In this document: positions 18,216-25,894 of the stretch, piece after piece
How the letters are laid out: each line of letters opens with the position of its first letter
Numbering within the stretch: the stretch's first letter is position 1
NCBI RefSeq assembly: GCF_004310285.1
Contig: NZ_SISF01000029.1
Coordinates: 1-39,401, forward strand
Direction of reading: 5' to 3'
Source: Agrobacterium cavarae
Lineage (GTDB): Bacteria; Pseudomonadota; Alphaproteobacteria; Rhizobiales; Rhizobiaceae
DNA length: 39,401 bases
Position numbers and translations under genes: made by a program
The notes under the pieces: generated by a model
What the model was told of the DNA's origin: nothing
The model's input: the letters and a program-made list of their open reading frames with translations, nothing else
Database searches by the model: none

Positions 18216-18247
18216 CTATTTAAGCAATTGGCCTTTGGCTTAAATAG
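18216..18247. promoter_or_regulatory. Inverted repeat (operator) between fic and peptidase genes
   Basis: CTATTTAAGC (18216-18225) and GCTTAAATAG (18238-18247) form a perfect 10-bp inverted repeat with a 12-base spacer. It lies in the divergent region, 24 bases from the Fic start codon. The size and place fit an operator for a dimeric winged-HTH protein, the obvious candidate being Fic itself. Binding is inferred. Confidence 0.6.
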
Positions 18248-18388
18248 CGATCAGGCTAAGGTAAGCGACCTTAAACAACGAACGACACCATCATCGGTGG
18301 GTACGCCCATAAGGTTTTTTGGCAGTATTTTGCTGTCTTCAGTACCTGAATCACGCCGAAAGTGTTCGTAATGAGAGGATTATCCACG

Positions 18389-19159
18389 ATGACACTGCAA
18401 CAATGGAAAACGATCTGCGAAAAGGTTACGAACGATATGCTTATGCACACCCGACCGTTCGTTACGCCACTTGGAACAGCAAACGAGTGGAATGTCCGCC
18501 TTGTGGGGACGGGATCATACGTATCGCGCGATGCTCGCCGCATGGTGCTCACTTGTGAGCATGTCGCCCAAGAACAACCGATGCATTACCGATTCTACGG
18601 CAGCGACGATGTCTTTGAGCATCAAGGGACATGGGCGATGGAAAAACACCCGATCGATGCGGCCTTTGCAGCCATCAGTGACTCGGCCTGGAACGCGTGC
18701 TCGCATCAGGCACAAGTCGTCCCTATAGAACGCTTTGCCCTGCGTCACGCGCCATCGCAGCGGGCCGAGATCCTATTTTTCCGGGGGTTCTCGGGGGAAA
18801 ACGCCCACTACGCATTCGATGTGCATCAGACGAATGGAACTGGATACGCCACACAGGAAAAGAAGAATAGCGGTGACGACCAGATATTCGAGTTGTTCTG
18901 GGAGCCCGAGAATACAAGCCTGACCAGCCAAACCTCGCAGGAGGCCGCCAAGGAAATGAAATTCGAGGATGCCCAAGGATTCAGCGGATCGTTGGTCTGG
19001 AACACACGCTATCTGGAGGTAACGAATAGCGGAGGCCAGTGGACACCTGGCGATGCGGTGGTCACTGGCCTGCTTCGTCGCTGGGACAAGGACACGAGGA
19101 CGCTTTTGGCCTGGCGCATCGAGCACCTTCGCGATTGGCTGGATACCAATTGGGTATGA
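18389..19159 (+). CDS. Trypsin-like serine peptidase domain protein
   Basis: 256 residues with a chymotrypsin-fold triad: LTCEHVAQ (His58), HPIDAAFA (Asp90) and DAQGFSGSLVW (Ser199). The order and spacing are right for an active protease. There is no signal peptide or membrane segment, so it would act in the cytoplasm. GAGAGGA at 18373-18379 precedes ATG 18389 by 9 bases, so this start is preferred over GTG 18362 or ATG 18371. The gene diverges from the Fic-SPARSA operon and is isolated from the ardC backbone by hairpins. Cytoplasmic trypsin-like domains are common in defence islands, where they cut effector partners; no partner is fused here. Confidence 0.8.
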   Translation: MTLQQWKTICEKVTNDMLMHTRPFVTPLGTANEWNVRLVGTGSYVSRDARRMVLTCEHVAQEQPMHYRFYGSDDVFEHQGTWAMEKHPIDAAFAAISDSAWNACSHQAQVVPIERFALRHAPSQRAEILFFRGFSGENAHYAFDVHQTNGTGYATQEKKNSGDDQIFELFWEPENTSLTSQTSQEAAKEMKFEDAQGFSGSLVWNTRYLEVTNSGGQWTPGDAVVTGLLRRWDKDTRTLLAWRIEHLRDWLDTNWV

Positions 19160-19202
19160 GCTTTTGGCAGGTAACTGATTTTAGACGTAAACTAATCTGA
19201 GC

Positions 19203-19220
19203 GGGGGAAGGCCTTCCCCC
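19203..19220. terminator. Perfect 18-base palindrome after the peptidase gene
   Basis: GGGGGAAGGCCTTCCCCC is fully self-complementary and lies 43 bases after the peptidase stop. A second hairpin, GCGGGG-aga-CCCCGC, follows at 19256-19270. Neither has a T-run, so a bidirectional or factor-dependent stop is only a guess. Together they divide the defence cargo from the backbone. Confidence 0.4.
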
Positions 19221-19280
19221 TGGTCGGCACTGGCGTTGCCGACGCACCCCCTTCAGCGGGGAGACCCCGCAACGCCCCCT

Positions 19281-19364
19281 GAGAGTGAGAGTGCGGACGG
19301 GTTTTCCGTGACGGGTTGAGGGCTGGAAGAGAGGCTTCCGGCGCCCGTCGCGGAGATCATCCCG
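19281..19364 (+). promoter_or_regulatory. Structured leader, copy A (before ardC)
   Basis: First of four related leaders. The segment opens with GAGAGTGAGAGTGCGG. The outer stem GACGGG (19310-19315) pairs with CCCGTC (19344-19349). The inner stem GCTGGAA (19322-19328) pairs with TTCCGGC (19336-19342) around the loop GAGAGGC. CGGAG (19351-19355) then serves as ribosome-binding site 9 bases before the ATG. The outer stem begins 55 bases before the start codon, against 56 in copies B and C. Confidence 0.65.
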
Positions 19365-20327
19365 ATGGCCAGACACGATCACAGCCCCGCTGACGGTGGC
19401 GCGCGCAGTAACCTTTACGACGACATCACCAACAAGATCATCGCTGAGCTGGAGCAAGGGCGTCTGCCCTGGGTCCAGCCCTGGGGTGCGTCGCCCGATA
19501 CCGCCCCGCTGGGCCTGCCGAGAAATGCTTCAACCGGCCGGTCCTATTCCGGCATCAATATTCTCATTCTCTGGGGCGCGGTCATCCAGCACGGCTTTCC
19601 CGGTCAGGCGTGGCTGACTTTCCGACAGGCGCTTTCGCTGGGCGGCAATGTCCGGAAGGGCGAGCGCGGCACGACCGTTGTATATGCCGACCGTTTCACC
19701 CCCGAGGACGAAAAGCGCCGTGCCCGCGAAACGGGTGAGGATGCGCATCCCATTCCGTTCCTGAAGCGGTTCACGGTCTTTAACGCCGCGCAATGCGATG
19801 GCCTGCCTGATGACATCACGGCAGTCGCGCCACCACCGCCGCCAGGGCTGATTGAACCTCGGGTCGAGGCGCTGATCCGGGCCACCGGCATCGACTTCCG
19901 TATCGGTGGCAATCGCGCCTTCTATATGCCGTCCCTCGACTATGTGCAGGTGCCGCCTCCGCAAGCCTATTTCGAGCCGATCAACTGGCACCGGACGGCC
20001 CTGCACGAACTGGGTCACGCCAGCGGCCATCACAGCCGTCTCAACCGCGATCTGACCGGCTCGTTCGGTTCGAAGAAATACGCCTTCGAGGAAATGATCG
20101 CGGAGCAGACCGCGGCTTTCAGCTGCGCCGCGCTCGGCATAGTGCCGACTGTCCGCCATGCCGATTACATCGGGTCGTGGCTGGAATGCCTACGCGAGGA
20201 TTCCCGCGCCATTGTCCGCGCGGCCTCGCAGGCCAGCAAGGCGGCGGACTGGCTGTTGTCGCATCTGCCAGCCGAAGACACCGTGGAGCCGGATGCCGGC
20301 GTAACTGATCGGAGGGCTGCGGCGTGA
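19365..20327 (+). CDS. ardC: ArdC-type antirestriction protein (zincin metallopeptidase)
   Basis: 320 residues. The N-terminal half (~15-145) is the ArdC ssDNA-binding domain (formerly DUF1738), with NLYDDITNKIIAELEQG and PWVQPW. The C-terminal half is a zincin-like metallopeptidase: TALHELGHASGHHSRL (His214, Glu215, His218) and a downstream EEMIAEQTAAF (Glu248). Relatives such as ArdC and TraC of conjugative plasmids travel with or protect single-stranded DNA in the recipient and counter restriction. It heads the backbone after the defence island, is preceded by leader copy A, and its TGA overlaps the GTG of the DUF2958 gene. Confidence 0.9.
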   Translation: MARHDHSPADGGARSNLYDDITNKIIAELEQGRLPWVQPWGASPDTAPLGLPRNASTGRSYSGINILILWGAVIQHGFPGQAWLTFRQALSLGGNVRKGERGTTVVYADRFTPEDEKRRARETGEDAHPIPFLKRFTVFNAAQCDGLPDDITAVAPPPPPGLIEPRVEALIRATGIDFRIGGNRAFYMPSLDYVQVPPPQAYFEPINWHRTALHELGHASGHHSRLNRDLTGSFGSKKYAFEEMIAEQTAAFSCAALGIVPTVRHADYIGSWLECLREDSRAIVRAASQASKAADWLLSHLPAEDTVEPDAGVTDRRAAA

Positions 20328-20719
20328 TCCTCCTGACCGGCACACAGCGCGACCGTCTGCTGGCGAATGGTCGCCAGCGCGATCAGGATCACATCCCGGT
20401 CGTGAAGTTCTTCAACCCGCTCGGTGAAGGCGTCTGGCTCGCCACCGAACTGGATGACGATGGCGACATCATGTTCGGCCTGGCCGATCTCGGTTCTCCC
20501 GAACTGGGGTCGTGGAGCCTGAGCGAGATGCAGTCAGTCCGGCTGCCCTTCGGCATGGGGATCGAGCGCGATCTGCTGTTCACCGGGGATTTCCCGATCT
20601 CGGTCTGGGCCGAGGCCACCCGCGAAACCGGCAGCATCCGCGTCGCAGAGCGTCTGCTCTACCGCGTCGGCGCGAGCTTTTCCCGTACATCCGCCGATAC
20701 AGAAAACCGGAGTGCCTGA
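20324..20719 (+). CDS. DUF2958 protein
   Basis: 131 residues, beginning MILLTGTQRDRLLANGR and containing PVVKFFNPLGEGVWLATELD and DIMFGLADLG, the hallmark of DUF2958. This family is regularly found next to ardC and parB in alphaproteobacterial mobile elements and has no known activity. Translation begins at GTG 20324, overlapping the ardC stop by four bases (GTGA), so the two are coupled. No membrane or signal sequence is present. Confidence 0.87.
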   Translation: MILLTGTQRDRLLANGRQRDQDHIPVVKFFNPLGEGVWLATELDDDGDIMFGLADLGSPELGSWSLSEMQSVRLPFGMGIERDLLFTGDFPISVWAEATRETGSIRVAERLLYRVGASFSRTSADTENRSA

Positions 20720-20758
20720 TTTCCGGGTTTCAGGTTCTGCGGTTGGCGTCGCTCTCTT

Positions 20759-20843
20759 CAGAGGAAGAGGGCGGCGCTTCGCTTCGTGACGGGCTGATAG
20801 CCGGGGAGAGAGGCTCACTGGCGTCCGTCATGGAGTAACTGAC
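20759..20843 (+). promoter_or_regulatory. Structured leader, copy B (before parB)
   Basis: Same architecture as the leaders before ardC and the 24164 gene. The outer stem is GACGGG (20788-20793) with TCCGTC (20824-20829), so one G-C pair of copy A has become G-U. The inner stem is GCCGG (20800-20804) with CTGGC (20818-20822): two positions differ from the other copies, yet pairing holds. The loop is GGAGAGAGGCTCA. TGGAG (20831-20835) is followed by ATG 9 bases on. Confidence 0.7.
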
Positions 20844-22982
20844 ATGGCCACTGCCGTTCAGAAGATCACCCTTTCGTCCTCGCGCGACATTCCCTTCAAC
20901 AAGCTGGTGCTCAGCCAGTCCAACGTCCGGCGCGTCAAGGCCGGGATCTCGGTCGACGAACTGGCCGAGTCCATCGCCCGCCGCGGCCTGATCCAGTCCC
21001 TGCATGTCCGCCCGGTGGTGGATGCCGAGGGCAAGGAAACCGGCATGTTCGAGGTGCCGGCCGGCGGTCGCCGTTTCCGCGCGCTGGAGCTGCTGGTCAA
21101 GCAGAAGCGCCTCGCCAAGATCGCGCCGGTTCCGTGCGTCGTGTCGGAGGCCAGCGCTGATGTGCTGATCGACGAGGTTTCGCTCGCCGAGAATATCGAG
21201 CGCGCACCGCTGCATCCGCTCGACCAGTTCCGCGCCTTCCAGACCATGCGCGAAAAGGGCATGACCGAGGACGCCATCGCCGCCGCCTTCTTCGTGGATG
21301 CCAAGGTGGTGAAGCAGCGCCTGCGTCTGGTCTCCGTCTCCCCGGCATTGCTCGACGTCTATGCCGAGGACGGCATGACGCTGGAGCAGCTCATGGCCTT
21401 CAGCGTCAGTTATGACCATGCCCGTCAGGAGCAGGTCTGGGACGCGATCAAGGATGGCTGGCAGAAGGAACCCTACCACATCCGCCGCCTGCTGACCGAA
21501 ACCACGGTCCGCGCCGCCGACAAGCGGGCGGTTTTCGTCGGCATTGCCGCCTATGAGGAGGCCGGCGGCTGCGTGCTGCGCGATCTCTTCCAGCAGGATG
21601 ATGGCGGCTGGCTGCAAGATCCGGTGCTGCTCGACCGCCTGGTGGGCGAAAAGCTGAAGGCCGAGGCAGAAGCCATCGCCGCCGAGGGCTGGAAGTGGAT
21701 CGAGGTCGCCATCACTTTTCCATATGGTCACGACCATGGCCTTCGCCAGATTGTCGGCACCACGGTTGAACTGAGCGAAGAGGAACGCGCCACCCGCGAG
21801 GCACTGCGCGACGAATATGACCGGCTTGAAGCCGAATATGGCGATGCCGACGAATTGCCTGACGAGATTGACGCCCGCCTCGGTGAGATCGAACAGGCGC
21901 TGGAAGCCTTCGAGCGCCGTCCGATGACGTTCGACCCGGACCAGATCGGCAAGGCAGGCGTCTTCATCAGCATCGACGCCGATGGCGCATTGCTGATTGA
22001 GCGCGGCTATGTTCGCGCCGAGGATGAAACGCCTGTGGAACCGGAAGCTGAGATCGTTGACCCGGAAACCGGCGAGGTGATCCAGCGGGCCGAACCGGAG
22101 GTCAGCCACATGCGTGCAGTCATCACGCTGGGCCGCCAGCCGGTCGAAACGGAGGAGGAAGACGAGGCCGACACCATCAAGCCGCTGCCCGATCGCCTGA
22201 TTAGCGAGTTGACCGCGCATCGCACCTTGGCGCTGCGGGATGCGGTGGCAGTGAACCCGCATGTCGCCATGACGGCACTACTGCATAGGCTGGTCATGGA
22301 TCGCTTCATGCCGCATTCCAGCAAGGGATGCCTCGAAGCGCAGGTCCGAAAAGTGGATCTGCCCGCACAGGCCGAGGATCTGCGCGATAGTGCCTCAGCC
22401 AAGGCCATTGCAGACCGGCACGAACGCTGGGGCGATCATGTCCCGGCAGACGATGCCGCCCTCTGGGATTGGCTGACCAATCTGGACGATGGTTCGCGGA
22501 TGGACCTGCTCGCCCATTGCGTGAGCTACGGTGTCAACGCGCTCTACGAGAAGCCCAACCCCTACAGCGGCACGGGCGTCAGCCAGCACGGGCTGGACAT
22601 CCGCCTGTCGCAGGCTGACCGGCTGGCCCGTTCGACCGGCCTCGACATGGTGGCGGTGGGCTGGCGACCCACGGTCGGCAATTATCTCGGCCGCGTGACC
22701 AAGCCGCGTATCCTTGAAGCTGTGCGCGAAGGGGCCGGAGACCGGGCAGCCGAGCTGATCGGACACCTCAAGAAGGGCGACATGGCCAAGGAAGCCGAAC
22801 GCCTGCTGGCGGAGACCGGCTGGCTGCCCGAGCCGCTGCGCATGGTGGATGAGGGCATCGAAGTCGATCCGGCATCGGGCGCTGCGGCGGAAGCCGACGA
22901 TCTGCCCGATTTCCTTACCGGCGATGGCGAGGACGACCCGGCTGACGACGAGGAAGATCAGCATATGGTCGCCGCAGAATAG
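20844..22982 (+). CDS. Large ParB/RepB/Spo0J-family protein
   Basis: 712 residues, about twice the size of chromosomal ParB. The ParB/Srx domain lies in the first ~130 residues: SQSNVRR (25-31), GGRRFRALELL (74-84) and ENIERAPLHPLDQFRAF (116-132). An HTH with HxxLT-like character follows (~138-165, MTEDAIAAAFFVDAKVVKQRL). The long C-terminal part is helical, contains a charged coiled coil near residue 310-350, and ends in an acidic tail. ParB domains bind DNA and CTP and may also be nuclease-like; large plasmid-borne versions like this are not the ParA partner of replication modules. Note that ParA lies far away, at 38404. Leader copy B precedes it; a terminator-like hairpin follows. Confidence 0.9.
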   Translation: MATAVQKITLSSSRDIPFNKLVLSQSNVRRVKAGISVDELAESIARRGLIQSLHVRPVVDAEGKETGMFEVPAGGRRFRALELLVKQKRLAKIAPVPCVVSEASADVLIDEVSLAENIERAPLHPLDQFRAFQTMREKGMTEDAIAAAFFVDAKVVKQRLRLVSVSPALLDVYAEDGMTLEQLMAFSVSYDHARQEQVWDAIKDGWQKEPYHIRRLLTETTVRAADKRAVFVGIAAYEEAGGCVLRDLFQQDDGGWLQDPVLLDRLVGEKLKAEAEAIAAEGWKWIEVAITFPYGHDHGLRQIVGTTVELSEEERATREALRDEYDRLEAEYGDADELPDEIDARLGEIEQALEAFERRPMTFDPDQIGKAGVFISIDADGALLIERGYVRAEDETPVEPEAEIVDPETGEVIQRAEPEVSHMRAVITLGRQPVETEEEDEADTIKPLPDRLISELTAHRTLALRDAVAVNPHVAMTALLHRLVMDRFMPHSSKGCLEAQVRKVDLPAQAEDLRDSASAKAIADRHERWGDHVPADDAALWDWLTNLDDGSRMDLLAHCVSYGVNALYEKPNPYSGTGVSQHGLDIRLSQADRLARSTGLDMVAVGWRPTVGNYLGRVTKPRILEAVREGAGDRAAELIGHLKKGDMAKEAERLLAETGWLPEPLRMVDEGIEVDPASGAAAEADDLPDFLTGDGEDDPADDEEDQHMVAAE

Positions 22983-22990
22983 CGCTCATG

Positions 22991-23030
22991 CGGGGCGGCT
23001 TCGGTCGCCTCGTTCCAACCGCCCCGTTTC
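22991..23030 (+). terminator. Hairpin after the parB-like gene
   Basis: CGGGGCGG (22991-22998) pairs with CCGCCCCG (23019-23026), followed by TTTC. A second hairpin, at 23039, follows directly. The loop is long (20 bases), so termination strength is uncertain. Confidence 0.55.
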
Positions 23031-23038
23031 CGTAACTC

Positions 23039-23066
23039 GCCCGGTCCTCGTGATCGGGCTTTTTCT
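23039..23066 (+). terminator. Terminator-like hairpin before the 23080 gene
   Basis: GCCCG (23039-23043) pairs with CGGGC (23055-23059), followed by TTTTTCTTT. It lies only 14 bases before the next start codon, so it may attenuate the downstream gene rather than simply end the upstream one. Confidence 0.5.
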
Positions 23067-23079
23067 TTGGAGAGCCGCC

Positions 23080-23385
23080 ATGCCGATCAGCATCGACATC
23101 GATCAGATTTTTCTGGAAGACCGCGAACATCCCCCGTCGGATCGAACCTTACCGTGGACCGAAATCCGCGATGGCATCACTGTTGTCGTGGAGCCAAAGC
23201 CTCATTGGGCCGAAGACATGCGGGTGTTCCGGCTGGATGCCCGTGAGTATTGCCGCTACGTCGAGTGGACAGCTCATGGTGCTCGTGCCCGTTTACTCTG
23301 TCATATCGATACCTCGGGCGACGACCTTATAATGAAGGCGCGCGCGATGATCGCCCGAGAAATCGCCGATGGGCTTTGGAACTGA
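23080..23385 (+). CDS. Conserved hypothetical protein (101 aa)
   Basis: MPISIDIDQIFLEDREHPP leads into a compact soluble protein with WTEIRDGITVVVEPKPHW and REYCRYVEWTAHGARARLL. I do not recognise the family. GGAGAG sits 7 bases before the ATG, supporting this start; the frame is open farther upstream but only across the parB terminator region. It lies in a run of small plus-strand genes of the element backbone, each with its own hairpin and ribosome-binding site. Confidence 0.7.
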   Translation: MPISIDIDQIFLEDREHPPSDRTLPWTEIRDGITVVVEPKPHWAEDMRVFRLDAREYCRYVEWTAHGARARLLCHIDTSGDDLIMKARAMIAREIADGLWN

Positions 23386-23750
23386 AGACCCGATCGCAGG
23401 GTGTCGGGCCGTGAGGATGCGAGGTCTGCACCGGACGGGTCCAATCCAGCTTCACCATGCAATCCGCCATCCCATCAGGACAAGCGGCAGCCATCTCTGG
23501 CCTGAAGGGAACACGATCCTGATGCCAGCATGGTGGCAAGGCTGGCGCGGCAGAGCATCTGCGACGGGTATCCGGCATCCTGTCAGATGCGAAAAACCAC
23601 CCCCGCTTCCATTCGCAAACCTTGGTCCGATCCGTCTCTTTGACATTCAACCCCAAAGGGGTCGGCTTACGCGCGCGTGCCGCCCTCGGGGATTCGGAAA
23701 AAGTCCGAACGCCCTCGGGTGATTGCAGATCCGGTCAGACACTTCGGGCG

Positions 23751-23790
23751 CCTGTCGCGCGGGGGATGGTCCCCCGCCTCCCAAGACAGG
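23751..23790 (+). promoter_or_regulatory. Two-tier hairpin leader before the 54-aa gene
   Basis: CCTGTC (23751-23756) pairs with GACAGG (23785-23790) and encloses GCGGGGG-atggt-CCCCCGC (23759-23777). The AGG of the outer arm is close to the likely ribosome-binding site (AGGAACCGG) of the gene at 23802, so folding could hide it. The rest of the 416-base gap from 23386 holds no supported gene, only further small hairpins such as TTCGGA-aaaag-TCCGAA (23693-23709). Confidence 0.5.
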
Positions 23791-23801
23791 AACCGGAACC
23801 C

Positions 23802-23966
23802 ATGTCCTATGCAGATGCCACTGCCTTCGCCGCCAGCCTCGCCACCACGCTGATGGTCTCGATCGTCGTGTTCCAGGCCGGAGACGGCACCCACGCCGCT
23901 TGCCCTGCCGCCGAGTTCGACGGCGACGACGACATGGTGAAGCTGGAGCTGGACCCATGGGAGTAA
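23802..23966 (+). CDS. Small hypothetical protein (54 aa)
   Basis: MSYADATAFAASLATTLMVSI begins a short protein with one moderately hydrophobic segment (~8-24) and an acidic C-terminal half (EFDGDDDMVKLELDPWE). The hydrophobic stretch could be a membrane anchor or a buried helix. AGGAACCGG lies just upstream of the ATG, inside or next to a hairpin. Codon use matches the neighbours. No family is recognised and its size makes the call tentative. Confidence 0.5.
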   Translation: MSYADATAFAASLATTLMVSIVVFQAGDGTHAACPAAEFDGDDDMVKLELDPWE

Positions 23967-24077
23967 GGCGCGAAAGCGCCTCATCCCCGACGGCCCGAGC
24001 GCGGCAGCCCGCGCTTCGGGCCTTCAGCCTTGCGATGATCCTCATCGCCGGCAGCGGAACCGGGAACAAGCCCGGTC

Positions 24078-24163
24078 AGAGAGGAAGAGTGCGGGCCGTT
24101 CGGCCGTGACGGGTTGAAGGCTGGAGAGAGAGGCTCACCGGCACCCGTCATGGAGTGATCCCG
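24078..24163 (+). promoter_or_regulatory. Structured leader, copy C (before the 24164 gene)
   Basis: Closest to copies A and B. It opens AGAGAGGAAGAGTGCGG, then a small hairpin GGCCG-tt-CGGCC. The outer stem GACGGG (24108-24113) pairs with CCCGTC (24144-24149) and the inner stem GCTGG (24120-24124) with CCGGC (24138-24142). The loop is AGAGAGAGGCTCA. TGGAG (24151-24155) precedes the ATG by 8 bases. Confidence 0.7.
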
Positions 24164-24712
24164 ATGACCTTTGCCCGTTCCGAAACATTTCGTTCCATCG
24201 GTCAGATTCTGGCTGCCGATGTGCTGCCCGCGCTTTATCGGACGCAAAAGCTGCCGCTGCGCATCTCGTGCCTCGGTGTGGCCAGCTATGACGCCAGTGA
24301 CGCGGCGAACAGCTTTGACCGAGTGATCCCGCTTGGCGAATGCCCGTCACCTGAAGAGGCCATTCAGGCCGCATCCTTGCGCCTGTCGCGCGGTGATATT
24401 TGCACGGGGCCGGACAGCTTCCCGTCCTTTCAGCCGCGCATCATGCTCATTCAGGACCGCGATCAGCGCCTGGTCCTCGCCGGCGAAATCCGCGCCGGCA
24501 TTATCCTCTGGCAACAGCCCGTCGCATGCGATGCCGAGGCACGCAGGATCGTGACCGAGGCCAGCGGCCTGCGCGGCATGGCATTCCGGGCCACGGACCC
24601 CGGTGATGCGAGACGGCTGCGTTACCGCGCCGCTTCGCTGGAGGCCCGGCTGGTCGATCCCTTCTGGCGCGATGCCGCGGCTGATCTGCTCCGCCTGCCA
24701 CAGGCCGCCTGA
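24164..24712 (+). CDS. Conserved hypothetical protein (182 aa) under leader C
   Basis: A soluble protein starting MTFARSETFRSIGQILAADVLPALYR, with internal SCLGVASYDASDAANSFDRVI and a C-terminal arginine-rich helix. No catalytic motif or known domain is visible. The start codon is fixed by the leader and TGGAG at the conserved spacing used by ardC and parB, which implies co-regulation with them. It is followed by a terminator-like hairpin at 24736. Confidence 0.75.
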   Translation: MTFARSETFRSIGQILAADVLPALYRTQKLPLRISCLGVASYDASDAANSFDRVIPLGECPSPEEAIQAASLRLSRGDICTGPDSFPSFQPRIMLIQDRDQRLVLAGEIRAGIILWQQPVACDAEARRIVTEASGLRGMAFRATDPGDARRLRYRAASLEARLVDPFWRDAAADLLRLPQAA

Positions 24713-24735
24713 ACTTCACTCATCCCCGTCATTCC

Positions 24736-24760
24736 GCCCGGTGCCATGCCGGGCTTTCTT
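24736..24760 (+). terminator. Rho-independent terminator-like hairpin
   Basis: GCCCGG (24736-24741) pairs with CCGGGC (24749-24754) with a 7-base loop, then TTTCTT. It lies between the 24164 gene and the strong AGGAGG of the next gene. Confidence 0.6.
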
Positions 24761-24776
24761 GTTTCAGGAGGCTGAT

Positions 24777-25193
24777 ATGGCCGATTACCACACCCACTTT
24801 TCCTGCCTGGTCGATGTCGGGACGCATGAGAATGCCGTCCGTGCCGTCGATCTCTATAATGCCTTGCCGGATGGAAGCAGTGCCGAACATGAACCCGCCA
24901 ACAGCTTCCTGCTCTCGATCCAGCCGGAACATGACGGCACGCAGCTCTGGATGCGTGATGACGTTACCGGCGATCCCGAGCATGTCATCCGGTTCGTCAT
25001 GCACTGCGCGGCCACCTTCGGCCTGACCGGATTATGGGGACTGCAATGGGCAAACAGTTGCTCTCGCCCCCGTCTGGATGGCTTCGGCGGCGGGGCGCAA
25101 TTCCTCGATCTCGCCACCGGCGAAACGCTGGACTGGATCGACACCGATGGCTGGCTTTCCTCGGTTCTCGAAGGGAGAGATCCCTATGCCTGA
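24777..25193 (+). CDS. Conserved hypothetical protein (138 aa)
   Basis: MADYHTHFSCLVDVGTHENAVRAVDLYNAL begins a soluble alpha/beta protein with SFLLSIQPEHDGTQLWMRDD and TGLWGLQWANSCSRPRLDGFGGGAQFLDL. The repeated small domains resemble proteins that accompany plasmid replication and transfer genes, but I cannot name a family. A full AGGAGG lies 5 bases before the ATG. Its end overlaps the next gene by 8 bases, so the two are probably translated together. Confidence 0.75.
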   Translation: MADYHTHFSCLVDVGTHENAVRAVDLYNALPDGSSAEHEPANSFLLSIQPEHDGTQLWMRDDVTGDPEHVIRFVMHCAATFGLTGLWGLQWANSCSRPRLDGFGGGAQFLDLATGETLDWIDTDGWLSSVLEGRDPYA

Positions 25194-25830
25194 GATCATC
25201 GAAACCACCGTCTATCGCTTGGGCGAATTGTCCGATGCGGCGAAGGACAAGGCCCGCGCCTGGTATCGTGAGGGCGGCTTCGACTATGACTGGTACGATG
25301 CCGTCTATGATGATTTCCAGCGCATCGCCGAAATCATCGGGCTGAACCTCAAGACTCGCCCCGTTCGGTTGATGGGCGGCGGCACCCGGCAGGAACCCTG
25401 CATCTGGTTCCGGGGCTTTTCCTCGCAGGGGGACGGCGGGTGCTTTGAATCATGGTATTCCTACCGGAAGCATGCGCCGCGCCTTATCCGGGAATACGCC
25501 CCGCAGGACACCGAACTGCACCGCATCGCCGACGCCCTTCAGGCGATCCAGCGCCGCAACTTTTATCAGCTTCGGGCGGATGCCAGCCATCGCGGCCATT
25601 ATTATCACGAATACTGCATGTCGATCTCGGTCGAGCGCGACAGCCCGACCTGGCAGGACATGACCGCCGATGCCGAGGAGACGATCATCGAGGCGCTGCG
25701 CGATCTGGCTCGATGGCTCTACCGCCAGCTTGAACGCGAATATGATTATCTGTCCTCGGACGAGGCTGTCGATGAAACCATCGCCGCCAATGAATACACA
25801 TTCACCGAAGCCGGTCGCCGCTTCGGATGA
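25186..25830 (+). CDS. Conserved element-backbone protein (214 aa), unknown function
   Basis: Begins MPEIIETTVYRLGELSDAAKDKARAWYREGG; later residues include PVRLMGGGTRQEPCIWFRGFSSQGDGG, YHEYCMSISVERDSP and an end with LSSDEAVDETIAANEYTFTEAGRRFG. I recognise it as a widespread protein of alphaproteobacterial plasmids and integrative elements that databases sometimes label an antitoxin of a stability system, without experiment that I know of. No toxin gene is adjacent. It overlaps the preceding gene by 8 bases, uses GGGAGA as ribosome-binding site, and ends in front of a strong terminator. Confidence 0.8.
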   Translation: MPEIIETTVYRLGELSDAAKDKARAWYREGGFDYDWYDAVYDDFQRIAEIIGLNLKTRPVRLMGGGTRQEPCIWFRGFSSQGDGGCFESWYSYRKHAPRLIREYAPQDTELHRIADALQAIQRRNFYQLRADASHRGHYYHEYCMSISVERDSPTWQDMTADAEETIIEALRDLARWLYRQLEREYDYLSSDEAVDETIAANEYTFTEAGRRFG

Positions 25831-25848
25831 TCCTGAGAAGACACTGCC

Positions 25849-25882
25849 AAGCGCCCCGCCGTCCGGTCGGGGCGCTTTTTTC
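25849..25882 (+). terminator. Strong rho-independent terminator
   Basis: AAGCGCCCC (25849-25857) pairs with GGGGCGCTT (25869-25877) around an 11-base loop, and a T-run continues to 25881. It closes the small-gene cluster and is followed within 15 bases by leader copy D. Confidence 0.85.
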
Positions 25883-25894
25883 ATGCTGCGCTTT

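Noticed and set aside
20730..22262. A 510-residue open frame on the strand opposite parB
   Set aside because: It is antisense to a clear ParB-domain gene, has no recognisable domain, and arises from high-GC codon bias in the real gene.
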